Origin: Oryzomonas sp.
GTDB taxonomy: Bacteria; Desulfobacterota; Desulfuromonadia; Geobacterales; Pseudopelobacteraceae
NCBI GenBank assembly: GCA_031292255.1
Contig: JARLHN010000041.1
Span: forward strand, 1 to 64,000
Length of the DNA: 64,000 nucleotides
Direction of reading: 5' to 3'
Made by a program: the position numbers and the translations under genes. Of this stretch, positions 44,035 to 53,109 are shown piece after piece (position 1 is the first letter of the stretch; each line of letters opens with the position of its first letter). Under the pieces are notes generated by a model, which did no database searches, was not told where the DNA came from, and saw only the letters and a list, made by a program, of their open reading frames with translations.

Positions 44035-45660
44035 ATGTTCAAAAATCTTGGTGTGCAAGGAAAATTGGTAGCAGCATTTTTCTTGGCAAGTGTCATCACG
44101 CTGGCGGTCGGTGTTACCGGCTTTGTCGGCGCAAGCAGGCTGGGCGACAGCTTAAATGAAATCGCGGGTAACCGTACCCCCAGTATTTTAGGTTTGGGTT
44201 ATATCAATGAAGCCCAAACTGCGGTGCTGCGCTCGGAACGCTCCTTGTTGCTTGACTTGCCTGAAGAGGCCCGGCAGCGGCTTGAGAAGCGGCTTGACGT
44301 CAGTTGGGAGAATGCCGCCAAGGGATGGAGCATCTATGAACCACTACCTCAGGCCAAGGAGGAGGAAGCCGCCTGGAAGCAGTTTGTGCCGGCCTGGGAC
44401 AAGTGGAAGAAGGAGCATCAACAGGTCATGGCGTTGATCAGGGAAGGTAAACGCGATGAGGCCAAGGCATTATCATTCGGAGCGCCTGCAAAATCCTTCA
44501 ATGAAGCTGAGGCATTATTGGTAAAGATATTGGACCTCAACGCAAAATATGCAACCGATGAACTTAATAAAGGAAAATCATTGATCAAGACGGTCCAAAG
44601 CCTGTCAGTGATCATCACTGTCATCGGTTTTCTTTTGTCCATCCTCCTCGGTTTCTTCATCGCCCGCGGCATCAAGCGTCCCCTGGCTGCCGGTGTTGCA
44701 GTGGCCAATGCCATGGCTGCCGGTGACCTGACTGTTGATGTACAGGTGACGTCCAGAGACGAAACCGGCCAACTGATGGAGGCCATGAAAAACATGGTTC
44801 ACAAGCTGCGCGAGATGGTCTCCCACACCGTGGACATTTCAGCCGGTATCGCCTCCGCTTCACAGCAGCTTCAGGCCACCTCCGAGCAAATCGCCACCGG
44901 CGCCGAAGAGGTGGCTGCCCAGGCCAATACCGTGGCAACAGCCAGCGAGGAGATGGCAGCCACCAGCAGCGACATTGCCCGCAACTGCTCCATGGCCGCG
45001 AATGCCTCCACGCAGTCCACCAGCGCGGCAACATCTGGGGCCGCGGTCGTACAGGAGACCATCACCGGCATGAACATCATAGCTGAACGGGTGCGCCAGA
45101 CCTCCAAGACTATCGAAGCCCTCGGATCTCGCTCAGAACAGATCGGCGACATTGTCGGCACTATTGAAGACATTGCCGATCAGACCAACCTGCTGGCCCT
45201 CAACGCCGCCATCGAGGCTGCTCGTGCCGGCGAACAGGGACGCGGCTTCGCCGTTGTGGCCGACGAGGTGCGTGCTCTTGCCGAGCGGACCACCAAGGCC
45301 ACTCGCGAGATCGGCGAGATGATCAAGGCCATCCAGAACGAAACCCGTGAGGCGGTCAAGGCCATGGAGGAAGGGGTTCAAGAAGTTGAGAAGGGGGCAA
45401 CGTCTTCGCAGAAATCGGGCCAGGCCCTGGAAGAGATCCTCGATCGTATCAACGAGGTCACCATGCAGGTGAACCAGATTGCTACGGCGGCGGAAGAGCA
45501 GACAGCTACCACCGGTGAAGTGACCAGCAACATCCAGCAGATCACCGAGGTGGTGCACCAGACGGCGAGAGGCGCCGAGGAGACGGCCAGTGCGGCTGCC
45601 CAACTGGCTGATCAGGCCCAGGGACTGCAAAATCTGGTCAGGCAGTTCAGACTTTCATAG
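44035..45660 (+). CDS. Methyl-accepting chemotaxis protein
   Basis: The 541-residue protein has TM1 (about 10-30), a helical periplasmic sensor rich in charged residues (about 31-185), TM2 (about 186-207), HAMP and the conserved signalling hairpin. The periplasmic domain differs from that of the preceding receptor, so it should sense something else. It starts 58 bases after the first receptor and shares its transcript. GGAG lies ten bases before the ATG. Confidence 0.93.
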   Translation: MFKNLGVQGKLVAAFFLASVITLAVGVTGFVGASRLGDSLNEIAGNRTPSILGLGYINEAQTAVLRSERSLLLDLPEEARQRLEKRLDVSWENAAKGWSIYEPLPQAKEEEAAWKQFVPAWDKWKKEHQQVMALIREGKRDEAKALSFGAPAKSFNEAEALLVKILDLNAKYATDELNKGKSLIKTVQSLSVIITVIGFLLSILLGFFIARGIKRPLAAGVAVANAMAAGDLTVDVQVTSRDETGQLMEAMKNMVHKLREMVSHTVDISAGIASASQQLQATSEQIATGAEEVAAQANTVATASEEMAATSSDIARNCSMAANASTQSTSAATSGAAVVQETITGMNIIAERVRQTSKTIEALGSRSEQIGDIVGTIEDIADQTNLLALNAAIEAARAGEQGRGFAVVADEVRALAERTTKATREIGEMIKAIQNETREAVKAMEEGVQEVEKGATSSQKSGQALEEILDRINEVTMQVNQIATAAEEQTATTGEVTSNIQQITEVVHQTARGAEETASAAAQLADQAQGLQNLVRQFRLS

Positions 45661-45730
45661 TCTCGAACCACTTACACATGGGGTCCCTCGCCTGTCACAC
45701 CACAACAGGCGAGCTACCACGGAGAAAAGT

Positions 45731-46198
45731 ATGTCCAGTAGCTTCGATGCAATAAATGAGGATAACACCCAATGCCATTATCCTTTTTCAGCTTCAGAGA
45801 ATGGTGCGCCGCTTCGCATCCTGTTGGTGGATGATCAAGAATTAAACCGGACGCTTGTCGCTAGTATGCTGAAAGATATGGGATACTCTCTGGAGGTTTC
45901 GGAAAACGGCAAGGAAGCCGTGAGTAAATGGGAAAACGGCAGCTTCGACCTGATCCTTATGGATATCAACATGCCTATTATCGATGGCATTGAGGCCCCT
46001 TGGATTATTCGCAACCATGAAAAGGACAGGGGCGATTACACGCCAATCATCGCTTTTTCGGCGGATTTTGATAAGGAAGATTCAGGAGAATATTCAAGTC
46101 TGGGGTTTGACGGCTTTGTCAGGAAGCCGCTTATCCTTCCGACGTTAATACAGGAAATAAATCGTTGCATTCCGTTGAGACGGCCCAAGCTGGCGTAG
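45731..46198 (+). CDS. Receiver-domain protein
   Basis: The ATG at 45731 (MSSSFDAINEDN, preceded by GGAGAAAAGT) is preferred; the upstream extension overlaps the receptor gene. The 155-residue product has a ~35-residue N-terminal extension and one REC domain: VDDQELNRTLVASML, phosphoacceptor in LILMDINMPIIDG, and RKPLI. It is of the type found at the end of hybrid kinases rather than a CheY for motor binding. No output domain. Confidence 0.85.
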   Translation: MSSSFDAINEDNTQCHYPFSASENGAPLRILLVDDQELNRTLVASMLKDMGYSLEVSENGKEAVSKWENGSFDLILMDINMPIIDGIEAPWIIRNHEKDRGDYTPIIAFSADFDKEDSGEYSSLGFDGFVRKPLILPTLIQEINRCIPLRRPKLA

Positions 46199-46275
46199 TT
46201 ATTCCGCACGCGGCAGCGGGGGGGAGCTAAATTTATGCACCATTTTAAAGAAATTCCAAATCGAGGAGACTATAA

Positions 46276-46764
46276 ATGTCCACAGCACTTGTTGCTATAA
46301 AGCCCAAGGAATCTAATGGGGATCTGACCCAAATGGTCAGCTTCTCGCTCAGTCATGAGGAATACGGGGTTGAAGTTCTCAAGGTGCGGGAGATCATACG
46401 GATGGCCGGCATCACCCACATTCCCAATGCCCCGCATTATCTGGAGGGGATTATCAATCTCCGCGGCAAAGTCATTCCGGTCATCTCCATGCGCAAAAGG
46501 TTTGGCATGATGGAACAGGAACACAGTACCCAGACTCGCATCATTATCATGGATATAGAAGGAGAGTTGATGGGCTTCATTGTGGATGCTGTTTCGGAGG
46601 TAATCCGCATCTCGGCCGGGGAGATTCAACCCCCACCGGCGACAGTGGCAGATGGAGGAGAGCAGGAATGTATAGCCGGTGTTATCAACCGGTCTGATCG
46701 CTTGTTGGTGCTGCTCGATCTGGACAGGATATTCTCCCGTGAGGAAAAGCAGTTGTTCGCCTGA
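46276..46764 (+). CDS. cheW: Chemotaxis coupling protein CheW
   Basis: The 162-residue protein has the CheW beta-fold signatures: VSFSLSHEEYGVEVLKVREI, IPNAPHYLEGIINLRGKVIPVI, and GFIVDAVSEVIRI. It links receptors to the CheA kinase in signalling arrays. GAGGAG lies seven bases before the ATG. No CheA, CheR or functional CheB is in the window, so these receptors must join arrays encoded elsewhere. Confidence 0.92.
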   Translation: MSTALVAIKPKESNGDLTQMVSFSLSHEEYGVEVLKVREIIRMAGITHIPNAPHYLEGIINLRGKVIPVISMRKRFGMMEQEHSTQTRIIIMDIEGELMGFIVDAVSEVIRISAGEIQPPPATVADGGEQECIAGVINRSDRLLVLLDLDRIFSREEKQLFA

Positions 46765-46785
46765 ATCGGTATGGAGGAAAATAGA

Positions 46786-47322
46786 GTGGCTGAAATACAA
46801 ACATTCATTTCAAGTGAATTGACGATAAGAAAAATCATCGGCGAGGTGACTGCCAGTGTATTGATGGATAATTTGCGGCAATTCTATGCGGGGCACGTTA
46901 CGGAAAACGTGATATGGGATCTGACGGATGGGTCCATTGGCAATTTGACGTCAAGCAACATGAAGCAGATTTCAGAGTTAGTCCTTCATCATGCCCATAC
47001 CAGGATTGATGGGAAAACGGCTATAGCGGCCCCGGAAAATGTGGACTTCGGTATGAGTAGAATGCTCCATACCTATGCAGATATTGGAAATATACCGTTT
47101 GAAACACAAATATTTCGAACGCTGGCGGAGGCTGCCAAATGGGTAGGAGTCGATCTGTCGGCAATTGACAATGTGACCGAACTACCGGATGCCCGGATCG
47201 GCTATATAGCCAGCCGTTCGGAGATCAGCCCAGCCGTGGAGATGGACAGGTGCTGCTCACAAAACCCATTACCCCTCTGCATCTGCCACAAGGTGCGGGA
47301 AATACTGGACGACCGTTCTTGA
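46786..47322 (+). CDS. SpoIIAA/STAS-like protein with C-terminal extension
   Basis: I prefer GTG 46786, which has GGAGG eight bases upstream; ATG 46771 would overlap that site. The 178-residue protein has a STAS-like start (SELTIRKIIGEVTASVLMDNLRQFYA, VIWDLTDGSIGNLTSSNM), then a domain with KTAIAAPENVDFGMSRMLHTYA and FETQIFRTLAEAAKWVG. The Cys-rich tail (RCCSQNPLPLCICHKV) is unusual. It resembles the small protein at 52029 and may be a regulatory partner. Function unknown. Confidence 0.55.
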   Translation: MAEIQTFISSELTIRKIIGEVTASVLMDNLRQFYAGHVTENVIWDLTDGSIGNLTSSNMKQISELVLHHAHTRIDGKTAIAAPENVDFGMSRMLHTYADIGNIPFETQIFRTLAEAAKWVGVDLSAIDNVTELPDARIGYIASRSEISPAVEMDRCCSQNPLPLCICHKVREILDDRS

Positions 47323-47392
47323 GGCATACTATATTCCCTGAAACGAATGGCGGCACCCTTGGGCGCTGTTGTAGGGAAACGGGGAGGAATGC

Positions 47393-50239
47393 ATGGCGAT
47401 AATAAATTTCCGCCAGGGCGGATGTGCCATGATAGCGTGTGTCGTTATGTTCACAGCAGCGATGCTGCTGTGCTGCGCAACAGCCGAAGCGGATCCGCAG
47501 GGGAAATCGCTGCTCCTGCTCGGCAACCTGGATTATCCTCCGCTCAATTTCATTGAAAACGGAATTTCCAAGGGGGTGACGGTCGATATCGTGAGGGCTC
47601 TGTCCAAGGAGATGGGACGTCAGATCAATATCGAACTGACCGACTGGAACACCGCCCAGGAGAAGGTCCTCAAGGGCGAGGCTGACGGGCTGATCGAGAT
47701 GAGCATTTCCGATAAGCGCAAGCAACTCTACGATTTCTCCAATCCGATATTGACGAACGAGTTCAGCCTGTTTGTCCGCAGCGATGATATACGTATCAGA
47801 GGGGTGGGCAACCTTGCCGGGATGAAGGTCGCGGTGACCAAGGGAGGATTGCCAGATGTATTCATGGAGGCGCGTCCCGAGGTTGTGGTGGTTCCGGTCG
47901 GAAGCTACCGCGAGGGGGTCGAGCGGCTTGCAGCCGGGAGCGTGGACGCATTTGCCGGTGACCGCTGGGTAGGAGCATACATTATCCGTACACATGACCT
48001 GCGAGGCATAAAGGTCACAGGTTCACCCTTTGCGTCGCTGCCGGGAGCCATTGCCATCAGGAAAGGGAATCCGCAACTGGTGGCGGAGATCAACCAAGCC
48101 ATCGCAAGACTGGAAAAAACGGGTGCAATAGCGCGGATTCAAGACAAGTGGCGTCCGCAGGAAATGGTCTTTCTCTCGTGGCAGCGGGCGAGAAGGATCG
48201 TGATAACGGCGGCGTCTCTTGTACTGTTGGTGTTGGCCGGTGCCATAGCTATCTGGATCATGTCCCTCAAACGGCAGATTCGCGAGCGTAAGAAGGCGGA
48301 ACAGGCCTTGCTGGGAAGCCAGGCCATACTGTCGCAAATATTGGACTCCATCCCGCAGGGGATATTCTGGAAGGATCGTGACTGCGTCTACCAGGGATGC
48401 AACAAGATTCTCGCTAAAACTCTGGGGTTTAGCGCCTCCGACCAAGTAATCGGAAAGACCGATTTCGATCTGTCTTGGCCGCAGGAAGAGGCAGAGGCTT
48501 ACCGGGCGGATGACCAAGATGTGATGGAGACCGGTAGACCAAAGCGGCACATTGTGGAACCGTTGCAGCAGGCCGATGGTAGCCGGCTGTGGGTTGACAC
48601 TACCAAGGTTCCTCTTGCTGATGATAGCGGCAATGTGTATGGCGTTCTTGGCGTCTTCGACGATATTACCGACCGCAGGAAAAATGAGGAAGCTCTTCGG
48701 GAAAGCGAGAGGAAATACCGTGAACTCGTTGAAAACCTGAACGTCGGCGTCTTCAGGAGCATACCGACGTCAGAGCGTGTCGTGAGCGCCAACACCGCAC
48801 TGGTTGAAATCTTCGGCTATGACACACTGTCGGAGTTCCAACGACAGCCGATCTCGGCCCACTACCACCACGACACTGACTGGTCTCTCATCATCGAAAA
48901 GGTTTCCCGCGAGGGGCAGATCAAGGATTGGGAAGTGGAGGCCTGCAAGAAGGATGGCAGCACCATTTGGATTACTATCAGCGCCAAGGCGCACTATGAT
49001 GGACATGGAACTGCTGTCCGTTGGATCGACGGTATCATCGAGGACATCACCGAGCGGCGCCGCACGGAAGAAATATTACGGGAAAACGAACAGCGCTTCC
49101 GTGCGATTTTTGAACATTCGGGGATCGGCATTGCCGTCGTGGATATGCAAGGACATCCCATAGAAAGCAACCCTGTGCTCTTGAAGATGCTAGGCTACAA
49201 TGAAGAAGAACTTGGCGTCATGAGGTTCACGGAGTTTACCCATCCCGACGATAGAGATCCGGATTGGGGGCTTTTCGGCGAACTCCTTGAAGGAAAGCGT
49301 GACCGCTACCAGATAGAAAAACGCTATGTCACAAAAACCGGGCAGGTGATATGGGGGCGCTTGACGGTTTCCATCATCCGGGATGCCGCAGGCAATCCAT
49401 TGTACTGTATCGGCATGGTCGACGACATTACCGAGCGTCAACAGATGCAGGAGATAATGGTCCAGGCCGAAAAGATGGCCATGATCGCGGGGTTGGCGGC
49501 CGGCATGGCCCACGAAATCAATAATCCGCTTGGGATTATCGTGCAGAACCTTCAGGTGTTGGAGCAGCGCTTTTCTCCAAGATATTCGCGGAATATCGAG
49601 GTTGCTGAACAGGTTGGCTTAGACTTCGGGCTGTTGCTCAAATATCTGGAACGCCAGGAGATTTTTGATTTCATCAACGGCATGAAAGATGCCGGCAAAC
49701 GGGCGTCTAAGGTTATGACCAATACGCTGCAATTCAGCAGGAAAAGCGGTGAGGGGCACCAGTCCGTTTTTCTGCCGGCAGTTTGCGACCAGGCCTTGGA
49801 AATGACAGAAAATGATTACGACCTCAAGAAGCGTTATGATTTCAAGGCCATTACGATTTTCAGGGAGTATGCCGATGATCTGCCGCAGATATCGGTCAAC
49901 ATATCCGAAATCGTGCAAGTGCTGATCAATCTGCTCAAAAATGCCGCCCAGGCATTGTCAGAAGGCAGCATTGACAGGAAGCCGTTGATACGTATCAGTG
50001 CGCGCCGCCACAATGGCATGGTCGAACTTAAAATCTCGGATAACGGGCCAGGAATGCCGGAAGAGATAAGGCGACGTGTTTTCGAACCTTTCTTCACCAC
50101 CAAGGAGGTGGGCGTCGGCACCGGTCTCGGTCTGGCGGTCTCATACACCATCATAACTAATAATCACGGGGGCTCGATTGATGTTGACTCATCACCGGGC
50201 AACGGCACCTGCTTTACCATTCAACTGCCAATAAAGTAA
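47393..50239 (+). CDS. Membrane histidine kinase with periplasmic solute-binding sensor and three PAS domains
   Basis: The 948-residue protein has a signal segment (about 12-32), a periplasmic type-3 solute-binding domain (about 38-258; [35 protein letters not shown]), one TM helix (about 270-290), PAS domains at about 308-430, 440-560 and 565-685, and a HisKA domain with H near 706 in [11 protein letters not shown]. The HATPase has [19 protein letters not shown] and [16 protein letters not shown] precedes the ATG. The sensor fold normally binds amino acids or small carboxylates. It lies 24 bases before a receiver-EAL gene, its obvious partner. Confidence 0.9.
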   Translation: MAIINFRQGGCAMIACVVMFTAAMLLCCATAEADPQGKSLLLLGNLDYPPLNFIENGISKGVTVDIVRALSKEMGRQINIELTDWNTAQEKVLKGEADGLIEMSISDKRKQLYDFSNPILTNEFSLFVRSDDIRIRGVGNLAGMKVAVTKGGLPDVFMEARPEVVVVPVGSYREGVERLAAGSVDAFAGDRWVGAYIIRTHDLRGIKVTGSPFASLPGAIAIRKGNPQLVAEINQAIARLEKTGAIARIQDKWRPQEMVFLSWQRARRIVITAASLVLLVLAGAIAIWIMSLKRQIRERKKAEQALLGSQAILSQILDSIPQGIFWKDRDCVYQGCNKILAKTLGFSASDQVIGKTDFDLSWPQEEAEAYRADDQDVMETGRPKRHIVEPLQQADGSRLWVDTTKVPLADDSGNVYGVLGVFDDITDRRKNEEALRESERKYRELVENLNVGVFRSIPTSERVVSANTALVEIFGYDTLSEFQRQPISAHYHHDTDWSLIIEKVSREGQIKDWEVEACKKDGSTIWITISAKAHYDGHGTAVRWIDGIIEDITERRRTEEILRENEQRFRAIFEHSGIGIAVVDMQGHPIESNPVLLKMLGYNEEELGVMRFTEFTHPDDRDPDWGLFGELLEGKRDRYQIEKRYVTKTGQVIWGRLTVSIIRDAAGNPLYCIGMVDDITERQQMQEIMVQAEKMAMIAGLAAGMAHEINNPLGIIVQNLQVLEQRFSPRYSRNIEVAEQVGLDFGLLLKYLERQEIFDFINGMKDAGKRASKVMTNTLQFSRKSGEGHQSVFLPAVCDQALEMTENDYDLKKRYDFKAITIFREYADDLPQISVNISEIVQVLINLLKNAAQALSEGSIDRKPLIRISARRHNGMVELKISDNGPGMPEEIRRRVFEPFFTTKEVGVGTGLGLAVSYTIITNNHGGSIDVDSSPGNGTCFTIQLPIK

Positions 50240-50263
50240 TTAGATGCATCCTGAGGCTCAGCT

Positions 50264-52000
50264 ATGAATGAAATAAATCAGACGATATTGACCATAGAAG
50301 ATGATCGGGACGTGCGTCGTGGCATTGCCGCCTTTCTCGAGTATGCCGGTTTCAAGGTGCTTGAAGCGGACAATGGCCGTAAAGGGATTGAGGTTTTTGA
50401 GCGGGAACATCCCGATCTTGTCCTGACCGACTTGAAAATGCCGGTGATGGATGGATTTTCAGTCATTTCGGCGATCGCGCAAATGAGTCCCGGTGTTCCC
50501 GTGGTTGCCATATCCGGAACGGGTGTTGTAACTGATGCAGTTGAGGCTATACGCAGAGGCGCATGGGACTTCATCACCAAGCCGATCAGCGACCTCAACG
50601 AGTTGGTAACCATTGCCAGAAAAGTGCTGGAACAGGCCGAAGAACGCCGGGAGCATCAAGATTACCTGAGCAACCTTGAAGGCATGGTTACTACTCAATC
50701 CCGGCAATTATCGGATCTGACAAGCGTGGACGCGCTCACCGGTCTGCCTACCAAATCGCGGTTGGAAGAATTTTTTCAGCAGGGGCTTTTATCACACGAT
50801 TTACCTGCAAATCCGCTCCTGTTGCTGATCGAGCTGGACAATTTCAATTCCGTGAATCACTCCCATGGCAATGATTATAGCGATTTAATACTTTTGGAGA
50901 CAGGCAAGCGCCTTAAATCGGCATTAAGGGCATGTGGCGAGGTTTGCCGAGTGAATGAGGCCAGGTTTGCCATGTTGGTATTTGGTTATGACAAACCATC
51001 ACAATTGGCCGCTGAGATCAAAACCTGCTTTAAAGAACCGTTCCAAATATTAGGCCAGGAATTTTTTATCAGCGTGAGTATCGGCATTTCCGTGTTCCCT
51101 CAAGACGGCGAGTCGTTTGGAAAGCTTATCCGAAATGCCGACATTGCCTTATCGGAGGCAAGGATCCTGGGCAGGAACAGGCACGTTTATTACTCCATCG
51201 GACTGAGCGACAAAATTCAAGAACGTATAAAATTGGAAACTCGTCTCCAGCATGCACTTGAAAGAAATGAGTACCTTCTTAATTATCAACCCAAATTCGA
51301 TTCAAAAACGCACCAGGTCATGGGCATGGAAGTCCTTTTGCGATGGCAACCGGCCGGGACAGATAGGCCGGAATCACCAGCGGTCTTTGTTCCGGTCCTG
51401 GAAGAGGGCGGCCTGATCGTGCCAGTCGGAGAATGGGTCCTTCGAACAGCCTGTTCGCAGTACGTCCAATGGAGATCTCATGGAATGCCCCCTTTGCGGC
51501 TTTCAGTTAATATTTCCGTTCACCAGTTTCACTCCGGCATACTGGTCGATACCGTGAGGGCAGTCTTGCAAGATACGGGTATGGACCCATCCTGTCTGTG
51601 CCTCGAAATCACAGAAAGCATCGTAATGAAAGACATCCAACAGACAATCGAGACTCTCCATGCATTTGTGGAGATGGGGATCAAGCTTTCTCTGGACGAT
51701 TTCGGCACCGGCTACTCGTCGCTTTCCTATCTCAGAAAAATGCCGCTCCATGAGATAAAAATAGACCGATCGTTCGTCATGAACCTGCCTGACGACTGCA
51801 GTGCGGTTGCTATTACTGAATCCATCATCGCCATGGCCCACAGCCTGAATTTGACGATTGTTGCAGAGGGTGTCGAAACGGAGGAACAACTGGATTTTTT
51901 TGCAGCGCGGCGGTGCCAGGAGATTCAGGGGTTCTACTTTAGCAAACCATTAAATGGAGAAGATTTCCTCCAATTTGTATCACGATCTAGAAGCTTCTAG
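50264..52000 (+). CDS. Receiver - degenerate GGDEF - EAL c-di-GMP phosphodiesterase
   Basis: The 578-residue protein has a REC domain (D56 in LTDLKMP), a short coil, and a GGDEF-like domain (about 155-305) in which the catalytic motif is replaced by NEARF, so it should not make c-di-GMP. The EAL domain (about 320-570) has EVL in place of EAL but keeps the glutamate, SVNISVHQF, EITES, LDDFGTGYSSL, IKIDRSFV and EGVET, so hydrolysis is expected. The degenerate domain may bind GTP as an allosteric site. It follows the sensor kinase by 24 bases. Confidence 0.88.
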   Translation: MNEINQTILTIEDDRDVRRGIAAFLEYAGFKVLEADNGRKGIEVFEREHPDLVLTDLKMPVMDGFSVISAIAQMSPGVPVVAISGTGVVTDAVEAIRRGAWDFITKPISDLNELVTIARKVLEQAEERREHQDYLSNLEGMVTTQSRQLSDLTSVDALTGLPTKSRLEEFFQQGLLSHDLPANPLLLLIELDNFNSVNHSHGNDYSDLILLETGKRLKSALRACGEVCRVNEARFAMLVFGYDKPSQLAAEIKTCFKEPFQILGQEFFISVSIGISVFPQDGESFGKLIRNADIALSEARILGRNRHVYYSIGLSDKIQERIKLETRLQHALERNEYLLNYQPKFDSKTHQVMGMEVLLRWQPAGTDRPESPAVFVPVLEEGGLIVPVGEWVLRTACSQYVQWRSHGMPPLRLSVNISVHQFHSGILVDTVRAVLQDTGMDPSCLCLEITESIVMKDIQQTIETLHAFVEMGIKLSLDDFGTGYSSLSYLRKMPLHEIKIDRSFVMNLPDDCSAVAITESIIAMAHSLNLTIVAEGVETEEQLDFFAARRCQEIQGFYFSKPLNGEDFLQFVSRSRSF

Positions 52001-52028
52001 CATGGCAATTCTCGTTTTTTCAACACCT

Positions 52029-52397
52029 TCAGGTGTTGGGCTCTTCCATAAGCCATCGAAGGGCTTCCTGTTCTTCAGAAAAGACCTTTAAAATGGCCCC
52101 CCGATTTACGGCCGTGTCTTCTCCAAATTTATTTACTAACTTGGGGTCGGCAAATGCAGCAATCTTGAACGGTGGTGGTAAGACTTGCGCCGCGTATTCT
52201 CCAGACCAAAAGCGAGTCATTTCAGAGTCGGGTCGAGATAGCTCACACATGTCAAAAATAAGATATTTAAAGCCTTGCTGATCAGCCTCGGTCTTAATCT
52301 CATCGAGTGATTGCCTCATGGCCGGTGTAGTCCATTCTCCACACATTTTGACCAGAAGGTATTCAGGATGTATATGAAACTGCACTTCGATAGCCAT
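52029..52397 (-). CDS. SpoIIAA/STAS-like small protein
   Basis: The 122-residue cytosolic protein has the alternating beta/alpha order of a SpoIIAA-like fold: VQFHIHPEYLLVKMCGEW, then FKYLIFDMCELSRPD, FKIAAFADPKLVNKFGED, and a terminal EEQEALRWLMEE. Similar proteins occur beside two-component genes. It is transcribed opposite to the kinase operon from its own promoter. Function unknown. Confidence 0.6.
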   Translation of the reverse strand: MAIEVQFHIHPEYLLVKMCGEWTTPAMRQSLDEIKTEADQQGFKYLIFDMCELSRPDSEMTRFWSGEYAAQVLPPPFKIAAFADPKLVNKFGEDTAVNRGAILKVFSEEQEALRWLMEEPNT

Positions 52398-52417
52398 AAG
52401 CTTATTTCCTCATCAAT

Positions 52418-52445
52418 ATTATAACTCAACTTTCGCAGTTGGCAA
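52418..52445 (-). promoter_or_regulatory. Sigma-70 promoter for the STAS-like gene
   Basis: On the minus strand TTGCCA (52440-52445) and TATAAT (52418-52423) are 16 bases apart, 20 bases before the gene's start codon; the leader is very short. Confidence 0.5.
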
Positions 52446-52589
52446 TTACGTTTAACTCTGCTGTTATTAATGAAATAGCGCCGCAAACAGGGTTAACATG
52501 ATTTTGTTCCCCAACAAAACCGCTTACACAGAGAGACGACGCTATGCGCCATGTCACTCACAATCATGCTGGGTTTTAGGAATTGACTG

Positions 52590-52800
52590 GGTATGCCGGG
52601 CTTTTATCCGATCCTGGATGTGACTGTACTTCGCGGCCATGGCGAATCGTGGCATTACGAAGCGTCTCTTGGACCACTTTGACGTCGCTCGTTTATAGGT
52701 AGAGAGCTGCGCTCAGCAGGTATGCCGCAGCGCATGACAGGCGAGATGCGGCCGGCTGATGACTGCGTTGCTGTAGATCGTGTCGATTAGCATGCTCAAG
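52590..52800 (-). pseudogene. Remnant of a XerC/D-type site-specific recombinase
   Basis: On the minus strand HALRHT (about 52719-52737) matches the HxLRHT active-site box. About 30 bases further, in another frame, comes VKVVQETLRNATI (about 52644-52686), which matches the VKVVQELLRHANI segment of transposon-type tyrosine recombinases. The catalytic tyrosine region is degraded to REVQSHPG. Stops and frameshifts separate the pieces, so only a decayed C-terminal piece survives. The flanking 52446-52590 sequence shows no gene. Confidence 0.65.
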
Positions 52801-52837
52801 CCGAGCCCGCTCAGACTCGAACCATTAATCCCTTCAC

Positions 52838-52961
52838 AGTGACAACATATATTGGCATTTGTCCTTCTGCTAACCTATTGATTTTTAATATCCCTGAGTG
52901 ACAACATATTTTGGCATTTCACAGTCGTGTGAAATGACAAAATCATGTTGTCACTTAAAGA
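52838..52961. repeat. Iteron array 2: MITE-like 124-bp unit
   Basis: AGTGACAACATATATTGGCATTT begins the unit, and the complement of AGTGACAACAT...TTTGTCATTT ends it, forming imperfect terminal inverted repeats of about 23 bases. A further internal copy (TGACAACATATTTTGGCA) is at 52899-52916. The right end, GTGTGAAATGACAAAAT plus GTTGTCACT, matches array 1. The first 47 bases match 57976-58022 in about 37 positions. Confidence 0.7.
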
Positions 52962-53109
52962 AGGCTATTACCATTTTTATTATCAGCAGTCAAAAAAGCC
53001 GAAATTACGTGTACGGACGAACCGCTCGTGGCACTAGCAAGCTGACGCAGTCGATAGTATAATAATTCAAACCTTGAGAGGTAGTCAGCAGTTTTGATAT
53101 AGGTAACGA

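Noticed and set aside
52851-52868. Possible sigma-54 site TTGGCATTTGTCCTTCTGC in array 2
   Set aside because: The distance between GG and GC is 13 bases, so spacing is wrong; the block is part of the repeat unit.
52838-52919. Reading the TGACAAC-TTGGCA blocks as a CRISPR array
   Set aside because: Only a few degenerate copies, irregular spacing, no constant-length spacers and no cas genes.
53014-53063. Possible sigma-54 promoter (TGGCACTAGCAAGC) before the 53110 kinase
   Set aside because: The interval between the GG and GC elements is nine bases instead of ten, which normally abolishes sigma-54 recognition.
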